From Roseofilum reptotaenium CS-1145 (GTDB lineage: Bacteria > Cyanobacteriota > Cyanobacteriia > Cyanobacteriales > Desertifilaceae), in assembly GCF_028330985.1 (NCBI RefSeq), contig NZ_JAQMUE010000099.1, forward strand, positions 1-56,928: 56,928 bases of DNA, in the 5' to 3' direction. How positions within the stretch are numbered: position 1 is the stretch's first letter; each line of letters starts with the position of its first letter. Below the pieces are notes generated by a model. That model had not been told where the DNA came from and did no database searches. It worked only from the letters and a program-made list of their open reading frames with translations. Below, in pieces: positions 35,980 through 46,900 of this stretch. The position numbers were made by a program, and so were the translations under genes.

Positions 35980-38900
35980 ATGGATACAAATCATCATCAA
36001 GTTTCTCAAACCCCTCTTCAAGTTCCACTTCGCTGGGTACTTGTCATTCCTTTTGCGATCCAGATTATTGCTGCGGTAGGTCTAACTGGATGGCTCTCCT
36101 TTCAGAATGGACATAAAGCAGTCAACGACCTAGCCAATCAATTGCAAGATGAAGTAGGAACTCGCATCGAGCAGCATCTAAATGGTTATTTAGCCCAGCC
36201 CACTATGGTCACTCAGAATATTCTTGATGCGATCGCCCTAGGTTACCTCGATATTTATAACCCCCGTAGCATGGATCGATATTTCCTCAAGCAAGTCCAA
36301 ATGTTTGAGGATATCCCTTACGTGCTCATGGGAAATGAGGAGGGAGAACTATATGCTATCGACCAGGACAAGGAGGGAATATTGACCATCGACATCACCG
36401 ATAGTGCGACCAACTACAGTTTCAATACCTATGCGACTGATAGCCAAGGTAATCGTACTGATACTTTATTGGGGAGTATCCCAGACTACGATCCCCGCGT
36501 TCGCCCTTGGTATATTACCCCGGTCACTGAAGGGCAACCCGTTTGGAGTGATATTTACCTCTATGTCTCAATCGCAGAATTGGGAATAACCTTTGGTGCT
36601 CCTGTTTATGACGATCTCGGACAGTTACTAGGAGTTGTGGGTGCCGATCTGGTGATAGTACATGTCAATCGGTTTTTGAGTGAATTACAAATTAGCCCAT
36701 CGGCACAGACATTTATCATAGAACGATCAGGGCTGTTAGTTGCCACCTCTATCGAAGAAAATCTCTTTTTGCCTGCCGACTCAGACCAAGAATTGGAAAG
36801 ATTGTCCGCTACAGAGAGTCAAGACCGACTGACGCGAGTGACGACTGAATATTTAAAGGAATATTTTGGCGACTTGAGCCAAATTGAAGTCACTGAACAG
36901 CTCAAATTTAACATTGATGGCGATCTCTTGTTTGTCAGAGTTATACCCTATCAAGACGAGAGAGGGTTAGATTGGCTCATTGTCATTCTCATCCCCGAAT
37001 CGGACTTTATGGCACAGATTAACACCAACACCCGTACCACTATTGTCTTGTGTATTGTGGCCTTACTGGTGGCGCTCGGTGTGGGTCTGCTCACAGCCAA
37101 CTGGGTCACTCAACCCCTCCTAAAACTCAATGCTGCGGCTAAAGAGATTGCTAAAGGAGCATGGAAACAAACCCTAGATATTCAACGCTCCGATGAAGTC
37201 GGAGAACTGGCTAAATCCTTCAATCAGATGGCCGCACAACTGAAAGCTTCCTTTGAAACCCTCGAACAACGAGTCGAGGAACGAACTCACGATCTGCAAG
37301 AAAATCAACGCGTTCTGACAACGCTGATGACTAACTTACCAGGAATAGCATATCGTTATCTTGATGATGAATATTCGACAATGAAATTTGTCAGCCAGGG
37401 CTGCTACGACCTCACTGGCTATTCCCCCGAAGACCTAATTGACAATCAGACAATCGCCTATGCTGATCTCATTCATCTGGGAGATCGCCAACTCGTCCGA
37501 AGCACGATCGCAGCAGCCATAGAACAACAGCAACCTTTCCAACTGGTCTATCGCAGCGTGACTGCAACGGGAGAACTCAAATGGTTTTGGGAACAAGGGA
37601 TGGGTGTGTATGCAGAAGATGGTAGCCTCGCCTTTCTTGAAGGCTTTATTACCGATATCACCGAGCGCAAACAAGTGGAAGAAGCCCTTGCCGAAGCCAA
37701 ACAAATGTCTGATAGTGCCAATCAGGCCAAAAGCGAATTCCTGGCCAATATGAGTCACGAGCTACGAACTCCCCTCAATGGTATTCTTGGCTATGCCCAG
37801 ATCTTACAGCGCAGTCATGAACTGAGTCCCAAAGACCGCAAAGGAGTGGATGTGATTCGTCAAGCTGGCACTCATCTGTTAACTTTGATTAATGATGTCT
37901 TGGATTTAGCCAAAATCGAAGCCCGAAAACTAGAGTTAGTCCCCCAAACCGTAAACTTCCCCTCGTTTATCAGTGGCGTAGCAGAAGTCATTGGCATCAA
38001 AGCCAAAGAAAAAGGGCTCGAGTTCCAAGCTATTACCCCTTCTCCCTTACCAGAAGGAGTTTATATTGACCCCAAACGATTGCGCCAAGTTCTGTTAAAT
38101 CTACTGGGGAACTCAACCAAATTTACGCACCAAGGTGAGGTGACCTTAACAGTCGAACCCATGGGTTCACCCCAACTGAGTCCAGAGTTAGATACGGCCG
38201 TTGTGCCGATAGGCTTTACCATACAAGATACGGGGGTGGGGATGACTCCTGAGCAAGTGAAGAAAATCTTCCTACCCTTTGAGCAAGTGGGAGATGGACA
38301 GCAAAAAGCAGAAGGCACGGGTTTGGGTCTAGCCATTAGTCGTCAAATTGTGGAGATGATGGGGGGTGAAATTCAAGTGAGTAGCGAGCTGGGTAAGGGC
38401 AGCCGTTTCTGGTTTGAGGTTAACCTTCCCGTTGTGCAAGACTGGAAAGAAGAATTCACTGTGGGAGCTAAGGGCAAGATTGTGGGCTATAAGGGGGAGC
38501 GACAAAAGATTCTCGTTGTGGACGATAAAGTCGTTAATCGTATGGTAGTGGGCGAAGTACTCGAACCATTAGGGTTTGTAGTGACTGGAGCTGAAGATGG
38601 AGAGCAAGGCATTGAAGAGTATGAACAATGCCAACCCGATTTAATTGTCACTGATTTAGTCATGCCAAAACTCGATGGCTTTGAACTAGCTCGTCGAATT
38701 CGGCAGAAAGACGCAGACGTCATTATTATTGCTTCTTCAGCCAGCGTGCTGGAAAACGATCAAAACCGCAGTATTGTGGCAGGTTGTAATGATTTTGTTC
38801 CCAAGCCTGTGGACATGGAGCAATTATTAGGTCGAATTCAGCAGTTGCTTGCCTTAGAGTGGATTTACGAAATTCCAACTGATACCTCAGAAGCAAAATC

Positions 38901-39114
38901 TTCCGAACTTATTTGTCCCCCACAGGAAGAACTAACTCTCTTAAAAAAGTTGGCGAAAGTAGGAGATATTGGAGGGGTAGAGGAAGAAGTAGAACGACTG
39001 GGAAATTTAGATGAGAAATATGGTGTGTTCTGCGATCGTATCCTTGCCTTTACTCATGAGTTCGACGATACAGGAATCTTGGAATTCATCTCGACTGTAG
39101 TCCATCATTCATAA
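35980..39114 (+). CDS. Hybrid sensor histidine kinase 2 (dCache-HAMP-PAS-HisKA-HATPase-REC), 1044 aa
   Basis: Membrane helix ~20-41; a dCache sensor ~50-340 with DPRVRPWYITPVTEGQPVWSDIY, the usual ligand-pocket strand of Cache domains; second helix ~354-374; HAMP ~375-430 (RSDEVGELAKSFNQMAAQL); PAS ~445-560. HisKA carries His593, then HATPase, then REC with Asp in VTDLVMPKLDGFELA. The C-terminal helical tail is the same type as in kinase 1. From HisKA to the tail it is nearly identical to kinases 1 and 3 in protein and often in DNA, showing recent tandem duplication. The input domain is not similar to that of kinase 1. Confidence 0.92.
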   Translation: MDTNHHQVSQTPLQVPLRWVLVIPFAIQIIAAVGLTGWLSFQNGHKAVNDLANQLQDEVGTRIEQHLNGYLAQPTMVTQNILDAIALGYLDIYNPRSMDRYFLKQVQMFEDIPYVLMGNEEGELYAIDQDKEGILTIDITDSATNYSFNTYATDSQGNRTDTLLGSIPDYDPRVRPWYITPVTEGQPVWSDIYLYVSIAELGITFGAPVYDDLGQLLGVVGADLVIVHVNRFLSELQISPSAQTFIIERSGLLVATSIEENLFLPADSDQELERLSATESQDRLTRVTTEYLKEYFGDLSQIEVTEQLKFNIDGDLLFVRVIPYQDERGLDWLIVILIPESDFMAQINTNTRTTIVLCIVALLVALGVGLLTANWVTQPLLKLNAAAKEIAKGAWKQTLDIQRSDEVGELAKSFNQMAAQLKASFETLEQRVEERTHDLQENQRVLTTLMTNLPGIAYRYLDDEYSTMKFVSQGCYDLTGYSPEDLIDNQTIAYADLIHLGDRQLVRSTIAAAIEQQQPFQLVYRSVTATGELKWFWEQGMGVYAEDGSLAFLEGFITDITERKQVEEALAEAKQMSDSANQAKSEFLANMSHELRTPLNGILGYAQILQRSHELSPKDRKGVDVIRQAGTHLLTLINDVLDLAKIEARKLELVPQTVNFPSFISGVAEVIGIKAKEKGLEFQAITPSPLPEGVYIDPKRLRQVLLNLLGNSTKFTHQGEVTLTVEPMGSPQLSPELDTAVVPIGFTIQDTGVGMTPEQVKKIFLPFEQVGDGQQKAEGTGLGLAISRQIVEMMGGEIQVSSELGKGSRFWFEVNLPVVQDWKEEFTVGAKGKIVGYKGERQKILVVDDKVVNRMVVGEVLEPLGFVVTGAEDGEQGIEEYEQCQPDLIVTDLVMPKLDGFELARRIRQKDADVIIIASSASVLENDQNRSIVAGCNDFVPKPVDMEQLLGRIQQLLALEWIYEIPTDTSEAKSSELICPPQEELTLLKKLAKVGDIGGVEEEVERLGNLDEKYGVFCDRILAFTHEFDDTGILEFISTVVHHS

Positions 39115-39146
39115 TTTCGTGTCAATCTCAGTCTTTTTATCTAAGA

Positions 39147-39330
39147 GATACCCCTCTTCTGTCACTTTCGGAAATCGCGATCGCTGTATCCCCTATCGAG
39201 AGAGACCTGTACTGATCTGACTAGATTTTCGAGCTTCTGTTAGGAAAAACTATCGCGATCTCCGATACTGCAAGAGTTCTAGAATTCAGTCAAGACAAGT
39301 GTTTTCCCAGTTTGACAGAAGAGGGATACA
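39147..39330. repeat. Inverted repeat in the gap before the solute-binding protein gene
   Basis: CCCCTCTTCTGTCA (39151-39164) pairs with TGACAGAAGAGGG (39313-39325); an extra GATAC/GTATC-like match adjoins it. CTGTATCCC near 39184 can also pair with GGGATACAG near 39323, so alternative foldings exist. The 39115-39448 gap shows no gene. The repeat could be regulatory or the ends of a decayed insert. Confidence 0.45.
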
Positions 39331-39448
39331 GTACTTTTCTCTGCTATGAGGTACAGAAATGACTGTTTTTAAAGATAGCTAGAACAGCCAAAAGCTCCAT
39401 TAATTCTGTTGTTTACTCCCCATCAGAGCGCAAAGCGCTGCATCTCTT

Positions 39449-40909
39449 ATGAAAGTCCGATCGATTTTTCTGTTATGCTTTCTTTCTGGAATAGCAATAG
39501 TGCTGGTGAGTTGCTCTATCTCCCAAGTTGAGTCTAAACACGATCCTACTATCGTAGAGACTGAGGACGATTCCCTACCTAGTGAAGACGATTCACTGGT
39601 GATTTGGTGGCAGCAATCCTTTGTCAGTGAAGGAAATGAAGAGATTGCTGGGCTAGTCCGGGAGTGGGAACAAAGTTCTGGAATTAAAACCACTTTCCAA
39701 TTAAAATCAGAAGCTCTCGACGAAAAACTGGAAAGAGCTTTTGCACCAGCATTGCGTAGTAATATGGAAGAAGGCAATGCTCCAGATATTGTGACCATTG
39801 CCAATCTGTCTGAGATCGTTTCTCGGTTAGCTTGGGAAGGAAAGTTAGCTGACGTTTCTGATGTGGTCGAACCCATCCGAGATTCATTTTATCCGGGTGC
39901 TTTAGATGCGGTTCATTACTTAAATAGTACAATAGATGAGCGCAGCTTTTATGCTATTCCTATGGGAATAACAACTTACAATATCCACTATTGGAAACCA
40001 TATCTGGATCGCCTTGGACTTACAGACCAAGATATTCCCCAAGATTGGCAGGGTTTTTGGCAATTTTGGCAGGATGTTCGCGATCAACTCCACGAGTTAG
40101 GAGAGAACGATATCACCAGTTTTTGTATCACTCTCAATAAAGATTCGAGTGATGGTACGGAGGCGTTTTTGCAATTTCTTTATGGTCATAATGGTAAGAT
40201 CTTTGATCGTGAGGGAAATTTGGTACTCGATCGCCCAGAGAATCGTCAAGGATTGATTAACGCCCTCTCCCAGTTATCAACTTTATATCGAGAAGGATAC
40301 ATTCCTCCAGAATCGATGGAATGGACGAATTCAGACAACAATTTTCACTTTCTCGATCGCCAATGTTTGTTAGTGACCAATGCGTCTCTCTCCATTCCTG
40401 TCACCCAGAAACAGCCCAATAATCCCTACACCCAGAAAGTAAGAAATCGCTACATGAACGAAATCGTTACCGTCTCCAATTGGCCAAATACGGCCAATGG
40501 TAGCCCTTTTAAGATTTTTGTCGGGCAATCTTTTAGTATTTATAGTATTATTCCTGCCAATGCTGAACGCTCAGAAGCTGCTAAACAATTTCTGGCTTAT
40601 TTACTACAACCCGAAAATCTGCAACTCTTGATCGAACAGGAGAAAGGGCGATTTATACCTCCCATGCCAGAACTTTGGAATATCTCGTTTTGGGAAAACG
40701 AGAATGATCCTCACTTTTCTGCTGTAAAAAAACTCTCTTCTAGTAACATTCAACCTTATCCCGGTACTCTAAATCCAGCCTACGCAAAAATTAGCAAGAA
40801 TAAGATATTCACGACAGCTTTAGAGAGGGTCATTCAAGAAGGGGTCTCTCCAGAAGAGGCCGCAGATGATGCGATCGCTCAAATTCAGGATATTATCGAC
40901 CACTATTAA
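39449..40909 (+). CDS. Lipoprotein extracellular solute-binding protein (family 1), 486 aa
   Basis: A signal peptide with lipobox LVSC puts the lipid-bearing Cys at residue 22. The body follows the UgpB/MalE-like pattern: LVIWWQQSFVSEGNEEIAGLVREWEQSSGIK, then NAPDIVTIANLSEIVSRLA, FYAIPMGITTYNIHYWKPYLDRLGL and AKQFLAYLLQPENLQLL. Such proteins bind sugars or sugar phosphates outside the inner membrane. No ABC permease or ATPase lies within reach. Instead, kinase 3 starts 17 bases after the stop. It is therefore likely a sensing partner of a histidine kinase rather than a transport component (inference). Confidence 0.85.
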   Translation: MKVRSIFLLCFLSGIAIVLVSCSISQVESKHDPTIVETEDDSLPSEDDSLVIWWQQSFVSEGNEEIAGLVREWEQSSGIKTTFQLKSEALDEKLERAFAPALRSNMEEGNAPDIVTIANLSEIVSRLAWEGKLADVSDVVEPIRDSFYPGALDAVHYLNSTIDERSFYAIPMGITTYNIHYWKPYLDRLGLTDQDIPQDWQGFWQFWQDVRDQLHELGENDITSFCITLNKDSSDGTEAFLQFLYGHNGKIFDREGNLVLDRPENRQGLINALSQLSTLYREGYIPPESMEWTNSDNNFHFLDRQCLLVTNASLSIPVTQKQPNNPYTQKVRNRYMNEIVTVSNWPNTANGSPFKIFVGQSFSIYSIIPANAERSEAAKQFLAYLLQPENLQLLIEQEKGRFIPPMPELWNISFWENENDPHFSAVKKLSSSNIQPYPGTLNPAYAKISKNKIFTTALERVIQEGVSPEEAADDAIAQIQDIIDHY

Positions 40910-40926
40910 GATCGGGAGAAAACATC

Positions 40927-43902
40927 GTGACGTTTCCCATTAGAAAAAGTCTTTTAGTTCAATTAACCAGCTATTTTTCTCTGTTATCGGCGATCATTAT
41001 TGGTGTTGTGGCTTTTTCTGCTTACTATCAAGCTAGGTGCGCTCTGATGAAAGAAGTGGTCGATCGCCTAACCGCCACTATCGCCTTAAAAAGTACCCAA
41101 CTTGATGGGTGGGTAGACCATCAGATCCAAGATATTCTTTTAGTGAGTCAACAAGCTCCCGTTCAAGAAGCAGTGGCAACTTTGCTCATGACTGACGAAT
41201 CAGAAGCCACTTATCAAGAAACCGAGCAAGCACTCAGACGCTATATTGATGACTGGACAAGTATCAAGTCGAACTTACACAATATCCGCATCACAGATAC
41301 TGGCAGCACTGTTATCTTTGATGCCCAACATCCAGAAATCAAAGGCAGATATCGACCCAATGCTGCACCAACCACCTTTTTTACATCCGATACGGCTGAT
41401 GCGATCGCTCCTTACTTCTACATTTCTCCGATGACAGGTAAATCGGCGATTACGTTTGCCACGCCCATTGTTGATGATGAAAATATCCAAATGGGTGCGA
41501 TCGCCGTCGATCTAGACCTAGCAGATATCGATACTCTGATTCGCAATAATACAGGATTGGGCGAAACCGCAGAAACTTATCTCGTCGGGAATAGCACACA
41601 AGGATCGATCTTTATCTCCATAGAGGGCAAGGAAAATCTAGAATCCCAAGCCCAAATCAGTAGCGTGGGCATTGATCGCGCGATCGAGGGTCAAAATGGC
41701 TTTGGACTCTACAAGAATTATGCAGACATTCCTGTAGTCGGAGTTTATCGTTGGCTTCCTAACCAAGAATTAGCCTTGCTGGCAGAAATTTCTCAAGCCG
41801 AAGCCTTTGCTCCAGCCAGAAAACTGGCACGCAATATCGTTCTGATTGGCTTGTGTTCTACCGGAGTCTTGTTAGTGGGAGTCTATTTGCTCTCTCGAGA
41901 GATCGTCCGCCCGATTTTAGCAATCTGTCAAGCCGCAGAATCCCTAGCCGCAGGAGATTTAAACCAAACTGCACCCGTAATGACCAAAAATGAAGTTGGA
42001 CGACTGGCATCGACATTTAACCAAATGGCAGGGCAGTTAAAAGAATCCTTTAACACCCTAGAACAGCGAGTGGAAGAACGGACTCAAGACCTGCAAGAAA
42101 ATCAACGGGTTCTAGCAACATTAATGAGTAATTTACCCGGAATGGCATACCGTTGCCTCCAGGATGAACGTTGGACCATGAAATTTGTCAGTCAGGGGTG
42201 CTACGACCTCACGGGTTATTCCTCCGAAGACCTAATTGATAACCGCACGATTGCCTATAGTGACCTCATTTATCCGAGCGATTGCCCACTCGTCGAAAGT
42301 ATAATGAAAGCAGCAATAGAGCAGCACAAACCCTTCCAACTCGTCTATCGCTGCATGACGGCAACCGGAGAACTCAAATGGTTTTGGGAACAAGGAACTG
42401 GCGTGTATACAGAAGAAGGGAGAATCACCTTTGTCGAAGGCTTTATTACCGATATTAGCGAGCGCAAGCAAGTCGAAGAAGCTCTTGCAGAAGCCAAACG
42501 GATGTCTGACAGTGCCAACCAAGCCAAAAGCGAATTTTTGGCAAACATGAGTCATGAACTGCGCACTCCGCTTAATGGTATCTTGGGCTATGCCCAGATC
42601 CTACAGATGAGTAATGAACTGAGTCAGAAGGATCGCAAAGGTGTTGAGGTGATTCGTCAAGCAGGAACTCATTTGTTAACCCTGATTAACGATGTCTTGG
42701 ACTTAGCCAAAATTGAAGCTCGCAAGCTAGAACTACTCCCTGAAGCTGTTGATTTTTCGTCATTTTTACAGGGTGTTGCAGAAGTTATCTGCATTAAAGC
42801 AGACCAGAAAAAATTAGAGTTTCAACTGATTATCCCTTCCCAGTTACCGGAAGGTGTTTATATAGACCCCAAACGATTACGCCAAGTTCTCTTAAATCTA
42901 CTGAGTAACTCAATCAAATTCACCCATCAGGGTAAGGTGACATTGACAGTTGAACCCATGAATTTACCCCAAATTAGTCCAGAGTTAGATACAACGGTTA
43001 TGCCCATACGCTTCACCGTAAAAGATACCGGTATCGGTATGACTCCTGAGCATATAGAGAAAATCTTCTTGCCCTTTGAGCAAGTGGGAGGTCACCAGCA
43101 AAAATCAGAAGGGACAGGTTTAGGTCTAGCGATCAGCCGCCAAATTGTCGAGATGATGAAAGGTGAAATTCAAGTGAGTAGCGAGTTGGATAAAGGGAGC
43201 TGTTTCTGGTTCTCGGTCAACCTTCCTCTAGTTCAAGATTGGCAAGAAGAACTCAGTGTTGCCGTCAAGGGCAAGATTGTGGGTTATGACGGCCAGCAGC
43301 GCAAGGTTCTAATTGTGGACGATAAAAGTATCAATCGTATGGTTGTCCGTGAACTGCTGGAAATTGTGGGCTTGGTGGTAGCGGAAGCTGAAGATGGGGA
43401 GGAAGGTATTGAAGAGTATCAGAAGTTTCAGCCAGATTTAATCATCACGGATTTGATCATGCCCAAGCTCGATGGCTTTGAACTGGCTCGTCGCATTCGC
43501 CAACAAGACTCACAGGTAACGATCATTGCCTCTTCAGCCAGCCTACTTGAAAATGATAAAGAGCGCAGCATCATTGCCGGTTGTAATGATTTTGTGCCCA
43601 AGCCTGTGGACATGAAGCAACTATTGGGTCGGATTCAGAAGTTACTCGAATTAGAGTGGATTTATGAAACTTCGATGACTCCATCAGAAGTAGCCACTTC
43701 TGAACTCATTTATCCTCCTAGGGAACAATTAAGCGACTTAAAAGAGTTGGCTCAAGAGGGTGACATTACTGGTGTTGAGGAAGAAGTGGAACGACTGCGG
43801 GGTAAGGATAGTAAATATGGCGTGTTCTGCGATCGCATCCTTGCCCTTGCCGATGAATTTGATGATAGGGCAATTGTAGAATTTTTAGCCCATGTCATAT
43901 AG
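40927..43902 (+). CDS. Hybrid sensor histidine kinase 3 (dCache-HAMP-PAS-HisKA-HATPase-REC), 991 aa
   Basis: Starts with GTG at 40927 after GGGAGA, 17 bases from the solute-binding protein gene, so the two are almost certainly one operon. Membrane helix ~12-34; dCache ~35-295 with YFYISPMTGKSAITFATPIVDD; second helix ~300-322; HAMP ~322-378 (TKNEVGRLASTFNQMAGQL); PAS ~390-510; HisKA with MSHELRTPLNG; HATPase with NLLSNSIKFTHQG and GTGLGLAI; REC with ITDLIMPKLDGFELA; then the shared helical tail. The PAS and kinase parts are closest to kinase 2. The sensor region is its own. Confidence 0.92.
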   Translation: MTFPIRKSLLVQLTSYFSLLSAIIIGVVAFSAYYQARCALMKEVVDRLTATIALKSTQLDGWVDHQIQDILLVSQQAPVQEAVATLLMTDESEATYQETEQALRRYIDDWTSIKSNLHNIRITDTGSTVIFDAQHPEIKGRYRPNAAPTTFFTSDTADAIAPYFYISPMTGKSAITFATPIVDDENIQMGAIAVDLDLADIDTLIRNNTGLGETAETYLVGNSTQGSIFISIEGKENLESQAQISSVGIDRAIEGQNGFGLYKNYADIPVVGVYRWLPNQELALLAEISQAEAFAPARKLARNIVLIGLCSTGVLLVGVYLLSREIVRPILAICQAAESLAAGDLNQTAPVMTKNEVGRLASTFNQMAGQLKESFNTLEQRVEERTQDLQENQRVLATLMSNLPGMAYRCLQDERWTMKFVSQGCYDLTGYSSEDLIDNRTIAYSDLIYPSDCPLVESIMKAAIEQHKPFQLVYRCMTATGELKWFWEQGTGVYTEEGRITFVEGFITDISERKQVEEALAEAKRMSDSANQAKSEFLANMSHELRTPLNGILGYAQILQMSNELSQKDRKGVEVIRQAGTHLLTLINDVLDLAKIEARKLELLPEAVDFSSFLQGVAEVICIKADQKKLEFQLIIPSQLPEGVYIDPKRLRQVLLNLLSNSIKFTHQGKVTLTVEPMNLPQISPELDTTVMPIRFTVKDTGIGMTPEHIEKIFLPFEQVGGHQQKSEGTGLGLAISRQIVEMMKGEIQVSSELDKGSCFWFSVNLPLVQDWQEELSVAVKGKIVGYDGQQRKVLIVDDKSINRMVVRELLEIVGLVVAEAEDGEEGIEEYQKFQPDLIITDLIMPKLDGFELARRIRQQDSQVTIIASSASLLENDKERSIIAGCNDFVPKPVDMKQLLGRIQKLLELEWIYETSMTPSEVATSELIYPPREQLSDLKELAQEGDITGVEEEVERLRGKDSKYGVFCDRILALADEFDDRAIVEFLAHVI

Positions 43903-43927
43903 CACGAAGCGCTATATTCCCTATTCC

Positions 43928-46900
43928 CTAGCGCGAAGCGCTATAACTCGTCTGTGGTTGAGAGAGACACCAGAGAAGGCGAGGACAGCGATCAATGAGA
44001 ATCTCAAACTGTTTGCTCGATAGGGTTAAAAATGTGCAATGGGTTTGAGTAACAATTTTATACCAAATATTTTCCAAGGCAGCTATTTCGCCAAAATATT
44101 GTCCAGCACTCAGGGTTAAGGTCTGGCTTTCTGAAGGTTTGGGATGGGAATATAAAGTAACTTGACCTTCTGCAATCAGATAGAGTTTTGCTTGATGGGG
44201 GTCACCCGCATAAAGGGTAGCATGAGCGGGTAAATGTGCTGGATAAAAGAGAGGGTTAAGTTCTTCCAATTCATCCAGGGAAAGGATATGGAATAAGGCT
44301 GTACTTTTGAGGAAAAAGAGTTGTTTTAAGAACCAGTCCTGTTGGGGAATTTCTTCTTGTTGTCTAGTGGCGAGGGATTGGGCGATTCTACGAACCAGGG
44401 GGTTTGGATCTTCTTGTAAGTGGGAGGGAATTAGATCGGGGTTGGTGGTCGAGTGTAGTCGAAGTCCTGAGAGCATCAATAAAGCACCAAGGCGTAACCA
44501 GCGATCGCTCTGTTCACTCAACTGATAAATTAATTCTGATTCTGATAAAGATGGAGTAGAAACAAAAGGTTGGTCTTCTTCTAAAAGAGGCAGGATAGGA
44601 CGGATGAATCGTTGATGTTTAACTGACATCAGCGTTTCTAGAGCATTGGCTCTCAGACGAGGATCGGTACTCGTGAGGAGCGGTTGAATCTGTTTAATGG
44701 TGTTCTGGTTATCGAGTACCGATAAGATATAAAAGACACGCTGAATCACCCGTTTTTGATAATCTTGAAGGATCGTCTTCAGGAAAGGAGCATAGGGGGC
44801 ATGGGGTCGAATACTCTTAATCCAGGATGGGGTGTGGGCAACCCCTTTACAATCTGGTTTGAGAAAATCATAGAGGAGGTTAATGGCGCGGCGAGTTCCG
44901 ACTTTGGCTATCGTGGCGATCGCCATTTCCACCACCTCATAGCGAGGGGAATACAAATAGACACGAGCCACCTTTAAGCTAGCTTCTCCATAATTGGCTA
45001 ATGCACTAGCAGCCCATAATCGTACGGCTAAACTCGAATGTTGCAGCCCCATCGCCACATCAAGGAGCAAACTGGGACTTTTGACCACTCCCATCACCTT
45101 AAAAGCAATTGCCCTAGATAAGGGATCGACATTGGCTAATTGACTTGCTGCTAACTTCCCGACCTCCTGTTCTCCAGGGCGAGCCAGTAGAGCTAAAACA
45201 TCCAATCCTTGACGACTGACTTCTAAGGAAGCATCTTTCAAAAGCCTTTGCAGGTAGGGAATGAATTGACGATTTTTAGTGCTGCGAATGGCTCGAATGA
45301 GGGTCAGTTTAGTCGTTTCATCTAGGGGAGTATTCCAAAAGTGGTTGCAGCTCTCCTGAATTTTTGGATTTTTACTTCGGGCTTCAATAAACGCAACACA
45401 CAGGAGTGCTTCTTGTTGAAGATTGGGGTTTTTGTGGAGCTTTTCTAATTGTTCGTTAGGGAGTCGGTATTTACTAGCAATAATCGCTTCTAGGGCTAAC
45501 AAGCGTAGGCTTTGATTCTCGCTTTGCAGGAAATGCTCTAGAAATTTGAACATCTGAGGATGAGGACAGCTTTGGAAAAATTGAATTAGGTGGGGATGAA
45601 GATCTCGATGATGAAGAAGAAAGAGGGGTTGAATATCGGGCAAAAATTGTTGGGGTTGTTTGAGGCAGGAGGCAAGGGAAAGACCTAAGATTTGATTTTG
45701 GATTTCTTCGCTCTTGAGCAGTTCAATGACTTCTGTTTCGCAGTGTTCTGGTAATTTGGGTAATCCCACTCCTACCTCATGCCATTGGGTAGAACCCGAT
45801 CGCAATAAACTCAGCAAGGATTGTAGATAGCTTTTGCCCATAGCATAGCGAACCAGCAGAAACAGGAGGCTTAATCCCAAACCCAGTTCAGCAATTTGTA
45901 GCTGGCTGAATTGATCCAATCCCCACAGCAAAATGCCAGCCATCGCTAGACCCAGAGAATAAAATAAGCCATTGCTAATGGTGCGAATGCGGCCGACTAA
46001 ATTATAGGGAACTGCGTTATAGTTCAAGCTTTGAATGGGTTGATTAATGCTATCTTCAATGCCATTGGTGTTAAAATTGCACGCCATGGCACTGATTAAA
46101 TTCCCTTGAGTACCTAATCCCAGAAAGCTGAGGAAGGTGGTGACGGGATAAAGCAGGTTCATCCCCATTACTCCAATCCGGTTGAGTAGGGGTTGGGTAA
46201 GGGGGTAGAGGATAATAAAAGGAATGATGCTGTTAATCATCCGCATCGTTCCTAAAAACCCGGTGAGTTGGCGATCGCTGGTAAACTTTTCGGCGTAGAT
46301 ACTAAAGTAGAGGAATTCGCCAATCGTATACAAAAGAATGGTTAAAAAAGTGCTGGTGGCTAAGAAGCCAATGATGGGATATTTTTTTAGGGTTTCTAAC
46401 CGGGAAATGGGAGTTGAAGACTGGACTCGATTAGGCGAAGCTGAGGATTCTATGGGAGTTTGGGTATGGTCAAGATAGAGCAGTTGAATAAAGACGAGCG
46501 CATAAAAGAGGGGCAGAATTAAGATCAGGTTTTCCGGTACAACCTTTTGCGAGAGAATACTGATTAATCCTCCCCCTAATAAGCCTCCTAAAGCGGTTGC
46601 CATTCTTAGGGAGGGGGCATATCGCTTCCAGTCTAAAGTAGTGAAGTAATCGGTTACTAAGCTGGGAAAGAGAACTTCGGTCACTAAAGTCCATTGGATA
46701 TACAAGCTGATATACAGAACGAAGTAAACCCAGGGACGATCGAAGACAATGAGTAGACGTAGGGATAGAGCTAATGCCAGGGCAAAGATGAGAAAATACT
46801 GGAATAATCGGGGGCGATGGGTGCGATCGACAATTTGTGATAATCCCAGATATACCGGGATTGAAACAACACCCATCAGCATATAAGATCGGGGCAAAGA

